Assembly (NCBI RefSeq): GCF_012910885.1
Contig: NZ_WTVM01000006.1
Span: 1 to 60,022, forward strand
Direction of reading: 5' to 3'
DNA length: 60,022 bases
Source of the DNA: Azoarcus taiwanensis
Lineage (GTDB): Bacteria; Pseudomonadota; Gammaproteobacteria; Burkholderiales; Rhodocyclaceae
Made by a program: the position numbers and the translations under genes. The notes under the pieces are model-generated. The model worked only from the letters and a program-made list of their open reading frames with translations. It made no database searches and was not told the DNA's origin. Shown here piece by piece: positions 28,958 through 40,148 of this stretch. Each line of letters begins with the position of its first letter. Positions within the stretch are counted from its first letter, which is position 1.

Positions 28958-29839
28958 TCAGTCTCTGCTCGCTCCGACGGGACTCTTCAGGAACCGGAAG
29001 AAGTCTGAGCTCGGATCAACGACCATGACGTCGCTACGGCTGCTGAAACTCTCGCGATAGGCTTCAAGACTGCGGAAGAACGAGAAGAACTCCGGATCTC
29101 GCCCGAACGCGTCGGCATAGATCTCGGTAGCGCGCGCGTCGCCCTCACCCATGATGGTCTGTGCCTCACGGTTCGCGTTGGCGATGATGATTTCACGCTG
29201 ACGATCGGCATCCGCACGGATCTGCTCGGCGATCGCACCACCTTCGGAACGCAGCTCGTTGGCAACTCGCAGACGCTCCGCCTCCATTCGGCGATACACC
29301 GACTCGGAAACCTCGGTCGGGAGGTCCACCCGCTTGAGACGCACGTCCACGATCTGAACCCCGATCTGACGTGCATCGGTATCGGCACGCACCCGCATGT
29401 TTTCCATGATCAGGTCGCGCTCACCGGACACCACGTCGGGCACGGTACGGCGACCGAACTCCTCACGCAGGCCGGCGTTGACCGTCTGCAGCAGGCGCGT
29501 ACGGGCACGCACCTCGTCTCCGGCGACCGACTCGAAATACAGACGCGGATCGATGATTCGCCACTTGACGAAGTGGTCCACCAGCACGTTCTGCTTTTCG
29601 GCGGTAATGAAACGTTCCGGCTCCGGAGTGTCGATCGTCAGGATGCGCTTGTCGAAGAAGCGCACGTTCTGGATCACCGGCAGCTTGACCTTGAGGCCCG
29701 GTTCACTGATGACTTCCTTGACCTCACCCAGCTGGAAAACGATTGCGAACTGGCGCTGATCGACGGTGAACAGCGTCGCCGAGGCAAGCAGACCCAGCGC
29801 GACCAGTACGATTACAACGATATTGGTTTTATTTCCCAT
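28958..29839 (-). CDS. hflC: FtsH protease modulator HflC
   Basis: 293 residues. One N-terminal membrane anchor (IVVIVLVALGLLASATLF) and a periplasmic SPFH/band-7 domain with a coiled-coil stretch (MRVRADTDARQIGVQIVDVR onward). With HflK it forms a membrane complex that restrains FtsH. Only one base separates it from the hflK stop. Confidence 0.96.
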   Translation of the reverse strand: MGNKTNIVVIVLVALGLLASATLFTVDQRQFAIVFQLGEVKEVISEPGLKVKLPVIQNVRFFDKRILTIDTPEPERFITAEKQNVLVDHFVKWRIIDPRLYFESVAGDEVRARTRLLQTVNAGLREEFGRRTVPDVVSGERDLIMENMRVRADTDARQIGVQIVDVRLKRVDLPTEVSESVYRRMEAERLRVANELRSEGGAIAEQIRADADRQREIIIANANREAQTIMGEGDARATEIYADAFGRDPEFFSFFRSLEAYRESFSSRSDVMVVDPSSDFFRFLKSPVGASRD

Positions 29840-29840
29840 G

Positions 29841-31121
29841 TCAGCGACCTCCCAGATCGCGGAAGCGCATCATGTCGCGGTCGCGCGGATCAAAAGGTGT
29901 ATTGGACTGCCGAGTCATAGGCGCGTCGGTCGATTGATTCGAGACACGCGGTTCGCCACTGGCGGCCGCACCACCCATACCACCGCCCTGCATCAACCGG
30001 TCCAGCGGCATCAGGAGCAGGTTGCCGCCGCTATCGGCGTCGATCAGCACCTTGCTGGTGGCACTCAACACCTGCTGCATCGTCTCCAGGTAGAGACGCT
30101 CGCGGGTCACATCCGGCGACCGTGCGAACTGCTCGTAGATCTGATTGAAGCGTGCAGCCTCACCCTCGGCGTTTGCAACCACCCGGTCGCGGTAACCGTT
30201 TGCTTCTTCGATCAGGCGCGCGGCCGTACCACGAGCACGCGGTACCACTTCGTTACGATAGGCTTCACCTTCGTTTCTCAAACGCTCACGGTCCTGTCCG
30301 GCCTTGACCGCATCGTCGAATGCAGCCTGCACCTGCTCCGGCGGCTGGGCGTTTTGCATGGTCACACGGCTGATCAGCACACCGGTCTGATAGCGATCGA
30401 GAATGCTCTGTAACAGGGCGTGCGCGGTCGCTGCGATCTCCTCGCGGCCCTCGTAAAGCACGAAATCCATCGTGCTCTTGCCGACGATCTCGCGCATCGC
30501 GGTTTCCGCCGCCTGCATCACCGCATCATCCGGGAAGCGCACGTTGAACAGGAAATCCTCTGGGCTCTGCAGGATGTACTGCACCGCGAAGCGGATATCG
30601 ACGATGTTGGCATCGTCGGTCAGCATCAGCGCTTCACGCAAAACCCTGTTTCGCTCGGTGCCCCGATAGCCGACTTCGATCGTACGAACGCCGGAAAGGT
30701 CGACCTTCTCGTGGCGCTCGATCGGCGCCGGGAAGCGCCAGCGCAGACCAGGCTCGGTGGTTTCCACATGCTGACCGAAGCGAAGCACAACGCCGCGCTC
30801 GTTGGCTTCGACCGTGTAGAAACCGCTCGCCAGCCACACCACGACGAGCAGCGCCAGCAGCACGAAAATGCCGCCGCCGAACTGCTTGAAGCTGAACTGG
30901 GGCAATTGCGGGCCGGTGCCACCACCGCCGCCGTTGTTGCCACCACCGGGGCGTTGACCGCCTCCTTCGCGTTTTCCACCGAAAATGCCCGACAGGCGCT
31001 GATTGAAATCGCGCCAGACATCTTCGAGATCAGGGGGGCCCTGATCATCGCGGCGACCCTTGTCGCCGCGCTTGTCGTCGTCATTCCCCTGGTTTCCCCA
31101 GCGAGGATCATTCAGTGACAT
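29841..31121 (-). CDS. hflK: FtsH protease modulator HflK
   Basis: 426 residues from MSLNDPRWGNQGNDDDK. A polar N-terminus rich in Asp, Arg and Gly is followed by one membrane helix (GGGIFVLLALLVVVWLASGF) and an SPFH domain (VEANERGVVLRFGQHVETTE). It partners HflC in controlling FtsH. The ATG at 31119-31121 was chosen because the protein start matches HflK; the in-frame sequence upstream lies within hflX. It follows the hflX stop by 40 bp. Confidence 0.95.
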   Translation of the reverse strand: MSLNDPRWGNQGNDDDKRGDKGRRDDQGPPDLEDVWRDFNQRLSGIFGGKREGGGQRPGGGNNGGGGGTGPQLPQFSFKQFGGGIFVLLALLVVVWLASGFYTVEANERGVVLRFGQHVETTEPGLRWRFPAPIERHEKVDLSGVRTIEVGYRGTERNRVLREALMLTDDANIVDIRFAVQYILQSPEDFLFNVRFPDDAVMQAAETAMREIVGKSTMDFVLYEGREEIAATAHALLQSILDRYQTGVLISRVTMQNAQPPEQVQAAFDDAVKAGQDRERLRNEGEAYRNEVVPRARGTAARLIEEANGYRDRVVANAEGEAARFNQIYEQFARSPDVTRERLYLETMQQVLSATSKVLIDADSGGNLLLMPLDRLMQGGGMGGAAASGEPRVSNQSTDAPMTRQSNTPFDPRDRDMMRFRDLGGR

Positions 31122-31161
31122 TGGCAGACCTGTTGAAACGTTCGTAAACCGCTCAAGACAC

Positions 31162-32289
31162 TTACTCCTGAGCCGCCCTTTTCGCATCCTCCGCAGCGGC
31201 GGTCTCGCGTGCGGTTTCGGCAAGCGCTTCGCGAAGCAAAGCCACACCCTCGCCGGTCACGGCGCTCAAAAAAACGCCCGTGATGTTACCACACTCGTCC
31301 CGATTGACCGCCGGACTCGCCCGCGTCAGATCGATCTTGTTGAAGACCATGATCTGCGGCACGTCCCCGGCGCCGATCTCTTCAAGCACCTGGTTGACCG
31401 CATCGATCTGCGCTTCGCGATCCTCGCTCGCCGAATCGACCACGTGGAGAAGCAGATCCGCGTTCGCGGTCTCTTCCAGCGTGGCGTGAAACGCTGCGAC
31501 GAGCGCATGCGGAAGATCACGAATGAATCCGACCGTGTCGGACAGCACAACGTTCCCGCCTTCGCCGACGTAAAGACGACGTGAGGTGGTGTCGAGGGTC
31601 GCAAACAGCTGATCGGCCGAGTAAGCGCCTGCCTTGGTCAGGGTATTGAAGAGCGTGGATTTGCCGGCATTGGTGTATCCGACCAGCGAAACCGAAAGTG
31701 CATTTCCCCGTTCGCGCCCGCGCCGCCTGACCTTGCGTTGTTTCTCGGTCTTGGCCAGACGCCCCTTGAGCATCTTCACCCGGACTCCGAGCAGGCGCCG
31801 GTCGGTCTCGAGCTGCTTTTCGCCCGGACCACGCAGGCCAATGCCACCCTTTTGACGCTCGAGGTGGGTCCATCCGCGCACGAGGCGCGTCGACAGATGC
31901 TCCAGCTGAGCAAGTTCAACCTGGAGCTTGCCCTCGTGGCTGCGCGCGCGCAGTGCGAAGATGTCAAGAATCAACGCGGTGCGATCGATTACCCGGCATT
32001 GCAGCGCGCGTTCGAGGTTGCGCTGTTGCCCGGGTGCGAGCGCGTGATTGAACACAACCAGGTCGGCGCCGTGGGCGGCGAGCGTCGAGGCGATCTCCTC
32101 GACCTTGCCGCGCCCGGCGAATGTCGCGGGGTCGGGGCTTGCCCGCCTGCCGGTAACCACAGCCTCGACAGTGGCGCCTGCGCTCTCCACGAGCAACTTC
32201 AGTTCGCCGAGCCGTTCCTGCAACTCGCCCTGGTTGAGGTCGAGCTGGACGAGAACCGCCTTCTCCCCCGAGGCGGGACGCTCAAACAT
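31162..32289 (-). CDS. hflX: Ribosome-associated GTPase HflX
   Basis: 375 residues. The N-terminal HflX domain contains the glycine-rich GGIGLRGPGEKQLETDRR segment. The GTPase domain has P-loop GYTNAGKST (204-212), DTVGFIRDLP and NKID. HflX splits stalled or hibernating ribosomes. It lies between hfq and hflK. Confidence 0.96.
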   Translation of the reverse strand: MFERPASGEKAVLVQLDLNQGELQERLGELKLLVESAGATVEAVVTGRRASPDPATFAGRGKVEEIASTLAAHGADLVVFNHALAPGQQRNLERALQCRVIDRTALILDIFALRARSHEGKLQVELAQLEHLSTRLVRGWTHLERQKGGIGLRGPGEKQLETDRRLLGVRVKMLKGRLAKTEKQRKVRRRGRERGNALSVSLVGYTNAGKSTLFNTLTKAGAYSADQLFATLDTTSRRLYVGEGGNVVLSDTVGFIRDLPHALVAAFHATLEETANADLLLHVVDSASEDREAQIDAVNQVLEEIGAGDVPQIMVFNKIDLTRASPAVNRDECGNITGVFLSAVTGEGVALLREALAETARETAAAEDAKRAAQE

Positions 32290-32312
32290 CAAGCGCGCCT
32301 GCGTTGAGGCGA

Positions 32313-32552
32313 TCAGTTCGCATCCGAATCCTGTTGCTGGAAATTCACCGGTCGCGCGGGCACGACGGTTGAAATCGCATGCTTGTACACCATCTGCGTG
32401 ACGGTGTTGCGCAACAGGACGACGTACTGATCGAAGGACTCGATCTGCCCCTGAAGCTTGATTCCATTGACCAGATAGATGGAGACCGGGATGTGCTCGC
32501 GGCGCAGGGTATTCAGAAACGGGTCTTGTAGAAGTTGCCCTTTATTACTCAT
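32313..32552 (-). CDS. hfq: RNA chaperone Hfq
   Basis: 79 residues from [19 protein letters not shown]. Sm1 ([14 protein letters not shown]) and Sm2 ([11 protein letters not shown], with the conserved YKHA) are intact. The hexamer mediates small RNA-mRNA pairing. GAGGAATC lies 7 bases before the ATG. The tail is short, as expected for the betaproteobacterial form. It lies between der and hflX. Confidence 0.98.
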   Translation of the reverse strand: MSNKGQLLQDPFLNTLRREHIPVSIYLVNGIKLQGQIESFDQYVVLLRNTVTQMVYKHAISTVVPARPVNFQQQDSDAN

Positions 32553-32648
32553 TTTTGATTCCTCGAACTTTTCGTTCTTGTGAATGTATCGGAAATTATG
32601 GTGCACTGCCACAAAACAGTTCGCCACTAGTCCCGGGTGTGGATGTCA

Positions 32649-33977
32649 TTACTTGGTCGCGTAGGGATTGTGCGCCGTTTTGAATTGTATGCGCAGAGGA
32701 GTGCCCTGCAACTTGAATGCCTCGATGAAACTGCGTTCGAGAAACCGCACATAGGAGGCCGGAACCTGATCCAGCGCGCTGCCATGAATCACGACCACCG
32801 GGGGATTGCTTCCGCCCTGGTGCGCGTAGCGCATCTTCGGCCTGAAGACGCCGTGCCGCGGGGGCGCCTGTTTGGCCACCGCGACCTGCAGCGTTCGCGT
32901 CAGACGCGGTGTCGAAAGGTCCGACATCGCTGCGGCAAAAGCGGCGTCGACCGACTTCAGCACGACAGCGACACCGCTGCCCTTGAGTGCCGAGATATAG
33001 TGGAAGCGGGCAAACGACAGAAAGCCGAGCTTTCGCGAAATGTCCGCCTTGATCCGCTCGCGGCGGTAGTCGTCAACCGCGTCCCACTTGTTCACCGCCA
33101 CCACCAGCGCCCGCCCCGAATCCAGCACGAAACCACCGATGTGCGCATCCTGGTCCGAAATGTCCTGGGCGGCGTCAAGCACCAGGACCACGACATTGCA
33201 GCGCTCGATGGCTTGCAGCGTCTTGATCACCGAGAACTTCTCGACCGCCTCGAACACCTTTCCGCGGCGGCGCAGGCCGGCGGTATCGATGAGCGTGTAT
33301 TTCCTGCCGTTGCGCTCGAAGGGAATCGCGATCGCATCGCGAGTGGTACCCGGCATGTCGAACGCGATCACACGTTCCTCGCCGAGCAACGCGTTCACCA
33401 GTGTCGACTTGCCAACGTTCGGACGACCGACGATTGCAATGCGCGGCGACTTGTCGCGGGTTTCTTCCGCTTCATCGGCATCCTGGGGGAAAGGCTCGAG
33501 AACGAGGGCGACCAACTCCTTGACGCCGTCGCCATGCGAAGCCGAAATCGCCAGCGGATCACCAAGACCGAGCGCATGGAACTCCGACGCGGCAACCGCG
33601 CGATTCATGCCCTCGGCCTTGTTGACCACGAGATAGACCGGCCGGTCGGCTCGGCGCAGGCGCTCGGCGATCTGCTGGTCATGCGGCGTCATGCCGACCC
33701 GACCGTCGACTAGAAAGAGCAGCGCGTCGGCCTCGGCAATCGCCTGTTCGGCCTGCTGTGCCATCTCATGCATGATGCCGTCTTTGGCGACCGGATCGAA
33801 GCCCGCCGTATCCACCACCAGATAGTCGCGCTCACCGACGCGACCGATGCCGTAATGTCGATCCCGGGTCAGGCCGGGCTGGTCGGCGACCAGCGCGTCA
33901 CGGCTGCGCGTGAGACGGTTGAACAAGGTCGACTTGCCGACATTGGGCCGGCCGACCAGAACGAGAGTTGGTTTCAC
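32649..33977 (-). CDS. der: Ribosome assembly GTPase Der (EngA)
   Basis: 442 residues with two tandem GTPase domains, each with a [10 protein letters not shown]-loop (residues 9-17 and about 183-191), and a C-terminal KH-like domain. It acts in 50S subunit assembly. It starts 12 bp after bamB. Confidence 0.97.
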   Translation of the reverse strand: MKPTLVLVGRPNVGKSTLFNRLTRSRDALVADQPGLTRDRHYGIGRVGERDYLVVDTAGFDPVAKDGIMHEMAQQAEQAIAEADALLFLVDGRVGMTPHDQQIAERLRRADRPVYLVVNKAEGMNRAVAASEFHALGLGDPLAISASHGDGVKELVALVLEPFPQDADEAEETRDKSPRIAIVGRPNVGKSTLVNALLGEERVIAFDMPGTTRDAIAIPFERNGRKYTLIDTAGLRRRGKVFEAVEKFSVIKTLQAIERCNVVVLVLDAAQDISDQDAHIGGFVLDSGRALVVAVNKWDAVDDYRRERIKADISRKLGFLSFARFHYISALKGSGVAVVLKSVDAAFAAAMSDLSTPRLTRTLQVAVAKQAPPRHGVFRPKMRYAHQGGSNPPVVVIHGSALDQVPASYVRFLERSFIEAFKLQGTPLRIQFKTAHNPYATK

Positions 33978-33989
33978 CTGATTCTTCCG

Positions 33990-35135
33990 TCAACGGGCCT
34001 CATAGGCCACGAGGCTTCCGTCGCGCGTCTGCACGACGAACCGTTGCTGCCCCGGCAAACGCTGCGGCCCCGCGACAATGGCACTGCTGTCGGCGCGCGT
34101 GCGGGCCGCGAATCGGCCGGTTTCGCGATGCAGAAGGTGGACATAGCCATCCATGTCACCCACCGCGACGAAGTCATCAAGCGCGACCGGACGAGATACC
34201 TTGCGCCGTGTCATGGCATCCTGTTTCCAGACGCTGGAGCCGCTGAAGGCATCGAGGGCATGGACTGCGTCGCCGGCATCGGTAATGAAGACCAGGCGGG
34301 TATCCCGATCCATGCCGACGGCGCTGGAGAACTCGCGCGACCAGATCGCGTTTCCGCTTTCAAGGTCGAAGCAGGTCGCCCGCCCCTGAAAAGCGACAGC
34401 GCAGATTTCGCGGCGGCTCACAACCGCGGTACCCGCGATATCGGCAATGCGCTCGAGTTCGGTCACGCCGCGAGGCGTGGCGACGGTAAGCTCCCACAGC
34501 GGTGCGCCATTTACGGTGTCGATCGCGACCAGCTTGCCTCCGGGATATCCGATGATGGCAACCCGACCGTCGCTCAGCATGCCGGCAGAACTGCGCAGCG
34601 CCAGCGGCGGCGTGGTGCGCTCGAAGGTCCACAGCTGGCGGCCGTCATTCACATCGAAGCCGGTCACGCGATGATCGGAGGCACGCACTACGACGGCGGC
34701 AGCAGTGACTGCAGGAGGCGCCAGGACCTCGGCCCCAACCGGCGCGCGCCAGCGTTCCGCACCATTGCTGGCGTCAAAGGCCACGACCTCGCCGCCCACG
34801 GTGACCACCGCGGCCACACGCCCGTCCGATCCGGCGCCAGCCGACAGGCGTGCGCCGGCAGTCGCCCGCCACACCACACGGCCGTCGGACACCCGCATCA
34901 ACGAACCGTCGTGAGCTGCGGCATAAACGTCAGCTTCGATCACTGCCGGATGAAAAACGTAGTTGCCGGCGGAACCGACTCGCACCTGCCACAACGAACG
35001 CAGCTCGGCGTCAGGCTGGAAGCTCACCAACTCCGCGGGCTTGGGGGCCTTGGGAGAAAACGGATTCAGCGAGGAGCAACCGCTTAACAGCGACACCGCC
35101 GCGAGCAGCAACAGGGACCGGGTCATGGTCTTCAT
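33990..35135 (-). CDS. bamB: Outer-membrane assembly lipoprotein BamB
   Basis: 381 residues. Lipoprotein signal MKTMTRSLLLLAAVSLLSGC with the lipobox cysteine at 20. The rest is PQQ-like beta-propeller repeats (GAERWRAPV, GRQLWTFER, GAPLWELTV, GNAIWSREF, GSSVWKQDA). It is part of the Bam complex that inserts outer-membrane proteins. The ATG at 35133-35135 follows GAGG; a TTG three codons earlier is the alternative. It follows yfgM closely. Confidence 0.95.
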   Translation of the reverse strand: MKTMTRSLLLLAAVSLLSGCSSLNPFSPKAPKPAELVSFQPDAELRSLWQVRVGSAGNYVFHPAVIEADVYAAAHDGSLMRVSDGRVVWRATAGARLSAGAGSDGRVAAVVTVGGEVVAFDASNGAERWRAPVGAEVLAPPAVTAAAVVVRASDHRVTGFDVNDGRQLWTFERTTPPLALRSSAGMLSDGRVAIIGYPGGKLVAIDTVNGAPLWELTVATPRGVTELERIADIAGTAVVSRREICAVAFQGRATCFDLESGNAIWSREFSSAVGMDRDTRLVFITDAGDAVHALDAFSGSSVWKQDAMTRRKVSRPVALDDFVAVGDMDGYVHLLHRETGRFAARTRADSSAIVAGPQRLPGQQRFVVQTRDGSLVAYEAR

Positions 35136-35140
35136 AAGCC

Positions 35141-35788
35141 TCAATTCTCCAGAGATTCGAGCTTGATCCGGGTGACTTCGCGCAAGGCGTCTGCGCCTTC
35201 GGCTGGCGACGCGGCAAAAGCCTCGAGCGCCGAGCGATAGGCGACGATGGCCTGCTCCTTGTCGCCTTTGAGGGACAGAATATCGCCCCGAAGGTCTTCA
35301 AAGCGGGCCTTGAGCGCGCCCGGCGTCACCGAGCTCAGCTCCGCCAGAGCGCCATCAGCGTCACCTTCGGCCAGCCTCACGGTGGCAAGACGGAGCGTGG
35401 CGATCTCAACCAGTACCGGGTTGTCGGCCTGACGCTTGAGCCACTCGAGGTGCGCACGCGAATTCTGATAGTCACCCGCCTCGAACTGCAATCCGGCGGA
35501 CTTCAGTGCAGCCATGGCGGCATAGGGCGATTTTCCGTGGCGCTCGATGATCTGCCCGGTGGCTTCACGCGCCCGCGCGGTATCGCCCTGCTCGACCGCC
35601 TGTTGCACCAGGAAATACAGCGAGCCGGCTTCGTGCGCCTGTTTGTTCTGATACCAGCTGTAACCCTGCCAGCTCACCGATGCGATCGCAGCCGCGACCG
35701 CAATGCCAGTGACGAAATTACCGTACTCTTCCCACCAGGCCTTGATCTTGGAAAGCTGTTCCTGCTCTTCGAGGTCATATACCGCCAT
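35141..35788 (-). CDS. yfgM: YfgM-type tetratricopeptide membrane protein
   Basis: 215 residues. The start [19 protein letters not shown] leads into a single membrane helix ([18 protein letters not shown]) and a periplasmic TPR-like domain. The family is a SecYEG/PpiD-associated chaperone-type protein. It overlaps the 3' end of hisS by 14 bases and uses a purine-rich ribosome binding site there. hisS-yfgM-bamB-der is a widely conserved order. Confidence 0.9.
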   Translation of the reverse strand: MAVYDLEEQEQLSKIKAWWEEYGNFVTGIAVAAAIASVSWQGYSWYQNKQAHEAGSLYFLVQQAVEQGDTARAREATGQIIERHGKSPYAAMAALKSAGLQFEAGDYQNSRAHLEWLKRQADNPVLVEIATLRLATVRLAEGDADGALAELSSVTPGALKARFEDLRGDILSLKGDKEQAIVAYRSALEAFAASPAEGADALREVTRIKLESLEN

Positions 35789-37073
35789 CTGCTTCCTCTT
35801 CCTCAGTAAATAAGGTGTCAGCGACCGCCTCGGCGATACGCTCAAGTGCAATACGCTGCTGCACGCCGGCGCCCCGCAAGGGCTTCAGGCCCGCCTCACC
35901 GGCCTGCGCCTCGTCCTCGCCGATGATCACCGCCAGCGCGGCGCCGCTCGCATCGGCCTTCTTCATTTGTGACTTGAAACTGCCACCGCCGCAATGCGTG
36001 ACGACCGCGAAACCATAGCCACGCAAGGCTTCGGCGACACGAAACGCCGCCCGGGCAGCCATCTCGCCGACATGCACCACATAGACGTCGGGTGACAAGG
36101 ATACAGTCTCGGCGCCACTCTCACGCCACAGGGCGAGCAGACGCTCGACCCCCATCGCGAATCCTGCCGCCGGAGCAGGTTTGCCGCCCAGCATCTCGAC
36201 CAGCCCGTCATAACGACCACCGGCGCATACCGTACCCTGCGCGCCGAGACGGGTGGTCACCCATTCGAACACGGTGCGGTTGTAGTAGTCGAGCCCCCGC
36301 ACCAGACGATGATTGATCCGGTATGGAATACCGGCTTCGGCAAGGATCGCCTTGACGCCTTCGAAATGGCGCAGGGACTCGTCACCGAGATAATCTCCGA
36401 GCTTGGGCGCAGCTTCGACCAGTTCCTGCATTGCCGGGTTCTTGGTATCGAGAATACGCAGCGGATTGCTGTGCAGCCGGCGGCGGGCATCTTCGTCCAG
36501 CACATCCAGATGGCGCTCGAAATAGGCAATCAGCGCCTGGCGATGGGCGGCACGCTCCTCGCTCGAGCCGAGCGAGTTGAGTTCGAGCCGCACGTCCTCC
36601 AGCCCGAGATCGTCCCACAGGCGGGCACACATCAGGATGAGCTCGGCGTCGATGTCCGGCCCGTCAAAGCCGAGTGCCTCGACTCCGATCTGATGGAACT
36701 GCCGGTAGCGCCCCTTCTGCGGACGCTCATGGCGGAACATCGGCCCGTGATAGTACAGCCGCTGCGGCCCCACATGCAGCATCTTGTGCTGGATCGCTGC
36801 GCGCACGCACGAGGCGGTCCCCTCCGGACGCAGGGTCAGATGCTCGCCATTGAGCGCATCGACGAAGGAGTACATCTCCTTCTCGACGATGTCGGTGACC
36901 TCGCCGATCGCACGCTTGAACAATGGCGTCGGCTCCACGATGGGCATGCGGATCGGCCGGTAGCCGTAACTCCTCAGCCAGTCGCGGACCAGATCCTCGA
37001 ATTGTTCCCAGACTTCTGCGTCCTCCGGGAGGATGTCGTTCATCCCCCGGACCGCCTGCAAAGCTCGACTCAT
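35775..37073 (-). CDS. hisS: Histidyl-tRNA synthetase
   Basis: 432 residues from [18 protein letters not shown]. Class II motifs: motif 2 region [19 protein letters not shown], histidine-binding [15 protein letters not shown] and motif 3 [12 protein letters not shown], plus a C-terminal anticodon-binding domain. A much longer in-frame start overlaps ispG and is rejected. The gene starts 7 bp after ispG. Confidence 0.97.
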   Translation of the reverse strand: MSRALQAVRGMNDILPEDAEVWEQFEDLVRDWLRSYGYRPIRMPIVEPTPLFKRAIGEVTDIVEKEMYSFVDALNGEHLTLRPEGTASCVRAAIQHKMLHVGPQRLYYHGPMFRHERPQKGRYRQFHQIGVEALGFDGPDIDAELILMCARLWDDLGLEDVRLELNSLGSSEERAAHRQALIAYFERHLDVLDEDARRRLHSNPLRILDTKNPAMQELVEAAPKLGDYLGDESLRHFEGVKAILAEAGIPYRINHRLVRGLDYYNRTVFEWVTTRLGAQGTVCAGGRYDGLVEMLGGKPAPAAGFAMGVERLLALWRESGAETVSLSPDVYVVHVGEMAARAAFRVAEALRGYGFAVVTHCGGGSFKSQMKKADASGAALAVIIGEDEAQAGEAGLKPLRGAGVQQRIALERIAEAVADTLFTEEEEADGGI

Positions 37074-37080
37074 TGGATTC

Positions 37081-38346
37081 TCACGGGCGTTCGCCCGCCT
37101 TTCTCGGGTAACGGGAATTGACGTAGTCGTCGACGATGGCACGGAACTCGGCGGCAATGTTGTCGCCCCGCAGCGTGAGCGCCTTGGCGCCGTCGATGTA
37201 GACCGGCGCGGCCGGGCTTTCTCCGGTGCCGGGCAGGGAGATGCCGATGTTGGCATGCTTGCTCTCACCCGGGCCGTTGACGACACAGCCCATGACCGCC
37301 AGGGTCATGTTCTCCACGCCGTCGAACTGCTCGCGCCACACCGGCATCTGCTCGCGCACATGGGCCTGGATGCTGGCGGCGAGCTCCTGGAAAAAAGTGC
37401 TGGTGGTGCGGCCGCAGCCCGGGCACGCGGTCACCATCGGGGTGAAGGCGCGCAGACCCATGGTCTGCAGGATCTCCTGCGCAACGACGACCTCCTCGGT
37501 ACGCTTGCCATCCGGCTGCGGCGTCAGCGAGATGCGGATGGTGTCGCCGATGCCTTCCTGAAGCAGGACCGACAATGCCGCCGTCGACGCGACAATCCCC
37601 TTTGAGCCCATGCCGGCCTCGGTCAGACCCAGGTGCAGCGGATAGTCGCAGCGGCGCGCCAGTTCGCGATAGACGGAGATGAGGTCCTGCACACTCGATA
37701 CTTTGGCCGAGAGGATGATGCGGTCGCCCCCCAGGCCATACTCCTCGGCCTTGGCTGCCGACTCCAGCGCCGACACCACCAGGGCCTCGCGCATCACCGC
37801 ACCTGCATCCCTTGGCTCGGCAAGCCGCGCGTTCTCGTCCATGACGCGAGCAAGCACGGACTGGTCCAGACTGCCCCAGTTGACGCCGATCCGGACTGGT
37901 TTGTCGTAACGGCAGGCGATGTCCACGATCGCCGCAAACTGAGGGTCACGCTTCGACCCGGCTCCGACATTGCCCGGGTTGATGCGCAGCTTGGCCAGCG
38001 CTTCGGCGCAGGCCGGGTTATCGGTCAACAGTTTGTGACCGTTGTAGTGGAAGTCGCCCACCAGCGGCACGTCCATGTTCAGCGCCAGCAGGCGATCACG
38101 GATATGCGGCACCGCGCGCGCAGCGGCCTCGTTGTTGACCGTGATGCGGACGAACTCCGACCCGGCACGCGCGAGTTCGGCGACCTGCATGGCAGTGGCG
38201 AGCACGTCGGCGGTGTCGGTGTTGGTCATCGACTGCACCGTCACCGGCGAGTCGGATCCGACGCTGACCGCACCGATGCGCAGCTGACGGGTCTTGCGAC
38301 GGGGCATAGCGCCGAAGCCGCCAATGTTGTTGATGTTCGACTGCAT
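37081..38346 (-). CDS. ispG: 4-hydroxy-3-methylbut-2-enyl diphosphate synthase
   Basis: 421 residues. A TIM-barrel N-terminal part ([25 protein letters not shown]) and a C-terminal [4Fe-4S] region with CPGCGR and GCVVNGPGE. It catalyses the penultimate step of the MEP isoprenoid pathway. It lies 9 bp after rodZ. Confidence 0.97.
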   Translation of the reverse strand: MQSNINNIGGFGAMPRRKTRQLRIGAVSVGSDSPVTVQSMTNTDTADVLATAMQVAELARAGSEFVRITVNNEAAARAVPHIRDRLLALNMDVPLVGDFHYNGHKLLTDNPACAEALAKLRINPGNVGAGSKRDPQFAAIVDIACRYDKPVRIGVNWGSLDQSVLARVMDENARLAEPRDAGAVMREALVVSALESAAKAEEYGLGGDRIILSAKVSSVQDLISVYRELARRCDYPLHLGLTEAGMGSKGIVASTAALSVLLQEGIGDTIRISLTPQPDGKRTEEVVVAQEILQTMGLRAFTPMVTACPGCGRTTSTFFQELAASIQAHVREQMPVWREQFDGVENMTLAVMGCVVNGPGESKHANIGISLPGTGESPAAPVYIDGAKALTLRGDNIAAEFRAIVDDYVNSRYPRKAGERP

Positions 38347-38355
38347 CTTGAGCGC

Positions 38356-39354
38356 TTACTGCACCGTCATCCGGGCCACACCGCCGGGGCTCGTGTGAGG
38401 GGTCAGATCCACCGGCTGGCCGTTGAACTCGAGCGACACCATCGCCGCATTGCCCACGACGATGGCGAACGGAGGCTGCCCCTGAACCACCCGGCTGGAA
38501 CCCGGCCCGCCAGTACCGGTAAACAGCGCGACTCCGTCGCGATCGCGGACCTGAATCCAGGATTCGCCGCGCAGGGCGAAAGACAGACGGCCGGCGCCCG
38601 GCGCAAGCTCGGTTTCTTCAGCCGACGCCGACGGCACCGCAGCTTCCGGCGGGGCGTCCTCGGTCGCCGCCCGTGTTTCGGTCGCCACTCCGGCGCCCTC
38701 GTTCGCGTCGCCCATGTCACCCTCGACCGCCGATTCTGCGCCTTCGCGTAGGCCGTCGGTGGTGCCGTCGGCCGCCGGCTCGTCCAGGTCCACCGTCGCG
38801 ACGTCCGACGCTTCCGGCACCGCGATCAGCGGCGGCGCCTCCGCGCCACCGAGGCGCGGCGCTTCGGTCAAGGGTGCAGGCGTCACGACGGGCTCCACGA
38901 GCGCGCGCGGCGCGGTGGTTTGCGGCTGCTCGTCGACCTTGAACCAGTCGAAGTACCATCCGGCACCCAGAGCCAGCGCCATGCCGACGATGACGACCAG
39001 GGCTGGCTTGACACCCTTGCGTGCACGCTCGCCACCAACCGGTATCTCACCGGAGGCGTTGGTCACGGTTGACAGTCTTGCAACCGTCCCTCCGCCACCA
39101 AGATCGAGCGCAGCAATGCGCGCGTCAAGGTCGAGATGCACGTGACGCGCGAAATTGCGGAGAAATCCGCGCACGAAGGCCGCGCCCGGGAGCACATCGT
39201 AGCGCTCCTGCTCGAGCGCCTCGACCTGGTAGGGAGAGAGCTTCAAAGCATGTGCGACATCGGACAGGGTCTCGCCCCGCCGCTCGCGCGCCTGACGCAG
39301 CATCGCGCCTATCGAAGCCGGAGCCGAGAACTGCTCCTGATCGGTCTCAGTCAC
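38356..39354 (-). CDS. rodZ: Cell-shape protein RodZ
   Basis: 332 residues with a GTG start overlapping the pilW stop as GTGA. The N-terminal Cro-type HTH is SIGAMLRQARERRGETLSDV onward. A membrane helix follows near residue 115 (PALVVIVGMALALGAGWYF), then a long Ala/Glu/Pro-rich linker and a C-terminal periplasmic domain (FALRGESWIQVRDRDG). RodZ links MreB to the membrane. Confidence 0.92.
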   Translation of the reverse strand: MTETDQEQFSAPASIGAMLRQARERRGETLSDVAHALKLSPYQVEALEQERYDVLPGAAFVRGFLRNFARHVHLDLDARIAALDLGGGGTVARLSTVTNASGEIPVGGERARKGVKPALVVIVGMALALGAGWYFDWFKVDEQPQTTAPRALVEPVVTPAPLTEAPRLGGAEAPPLIAVPEASDVATVDLDEPAADGTTDGLREGAESAVEGDMGDANEGAGVATETRAATEDAPPEAAVPSASAEETELAPGAGRLSFALRGESWIQVRDRDGVALFTGTGGPGSSRVVQGQPPFAIVVGNAAMVSLEFNGQPVDLTPHTSPGGVARMTVQ

Positions 39355-40148
39355 TGATAATCACCCCGCATCATCGATTGGTATTCGGGCGAATCACGAA
39401 AACGTCCGGACAACTGCGCGGCGTAGCTCGCCTCTGCATCACGGTTGCCAAGCCGCCGTTCGGCGCGCAAGCCGAGCCAGACAGTCTCGGCTGTCGGTTC
39501 GAGCTGCTGGTGAAACTGGACCATAAGGTCCCGCGTCGAGGCAAAATCGCCGCGAAGATAGTCGATCGCGGCCAGATTGTAGAGCGCTTGCGCATTGCTG
39601 CCGTCGACCAGTACCGCGCGGCGGAACTGCTCGCGTGCCGCCTCATTGTTGTTCAGGCGCAGGTAACACAGGCCAGCGTTTGTATACGGCCGGGTCGCGT
39701 GCCGGTAATAGGGGTTGCGAGCCGCCAACTCAAGGCGACGCAAGCCTTCCTCTTCACGACCGGTACCGCACAGGAACCAGCCGTAGCTATTGTTGAAATC
39801 CGGGTCGTTCGGCGCCGCGCGAAGCGCACGCTGAAAGTAGTCCTCGGCTGCAGCCGTGTCGCCGACGAACATATACACCAGACCGAGCAGGTGAAAAGCC
39901 GGGGGATAGGACGGTGCATGGGTCAAGGCGTTTCTCGCCTCGTCCATCGCGACGTCGAATCGGCCAACCTCGAGGTAGGCCGTGCCGAGCTCGACATTGA
40001 CCATGGCACGCGCCTGCGCCTGGTTGGCCGGCGGCGAATCCAGCATCGGACGATCGGTCGTCGTCGGGGCGCCGCCACCCGGCATCGTGGTGGCGCATCC
40101 AGCCAACACGGCGGCCGAAAGCATCAGGGGTAGCAGGTGGCGCTTCAT
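39351..40148 (-). CDS. pilW: Type IV pilus biogenesis lipoprotein PilW/PilF
   Basis: 265 residues. Lipoprotein signal [18 protein letters not shown]. Multiple TPR repeats ([39 protein letters not shown]). It is the pilotin for the PilQ secretin and matches the family in length. The ATG overlaps the rlmN TGA. Confidence 0.93.
   Translation of the reverse strand: MKRHLLPLMLSAAVLAGCATTMPGGGAPTTTDRPMLDSPPANQAQARAMVNVELGTAYLEVGRFDVAMDEARNALTHAPSYPPAFHLLGLVYMFVGDTAAAEDYFQRALRAAPNDPDFNNSYGWFLCGTGREEEGLRRLELAARNPYYRHATRPYTNAGLCYLRLNNNEAAREQFRRAVLVDGSNAQALYNLAAIDYLRGDFASTRDLMVQFHQQLEPTAETVWLGLRAERRLGNRDAEASYAAQLSGRFRDSPEYQSMMRGDYQ

Noticed and set aside
35775-37286. Longer hisS start at 37286
   Set aside because: The extra 71 residues are low-complexity, overlap ispG and do not belong to the synthetase; the protein clearly starts [10 protein letters not shown] at 37073.
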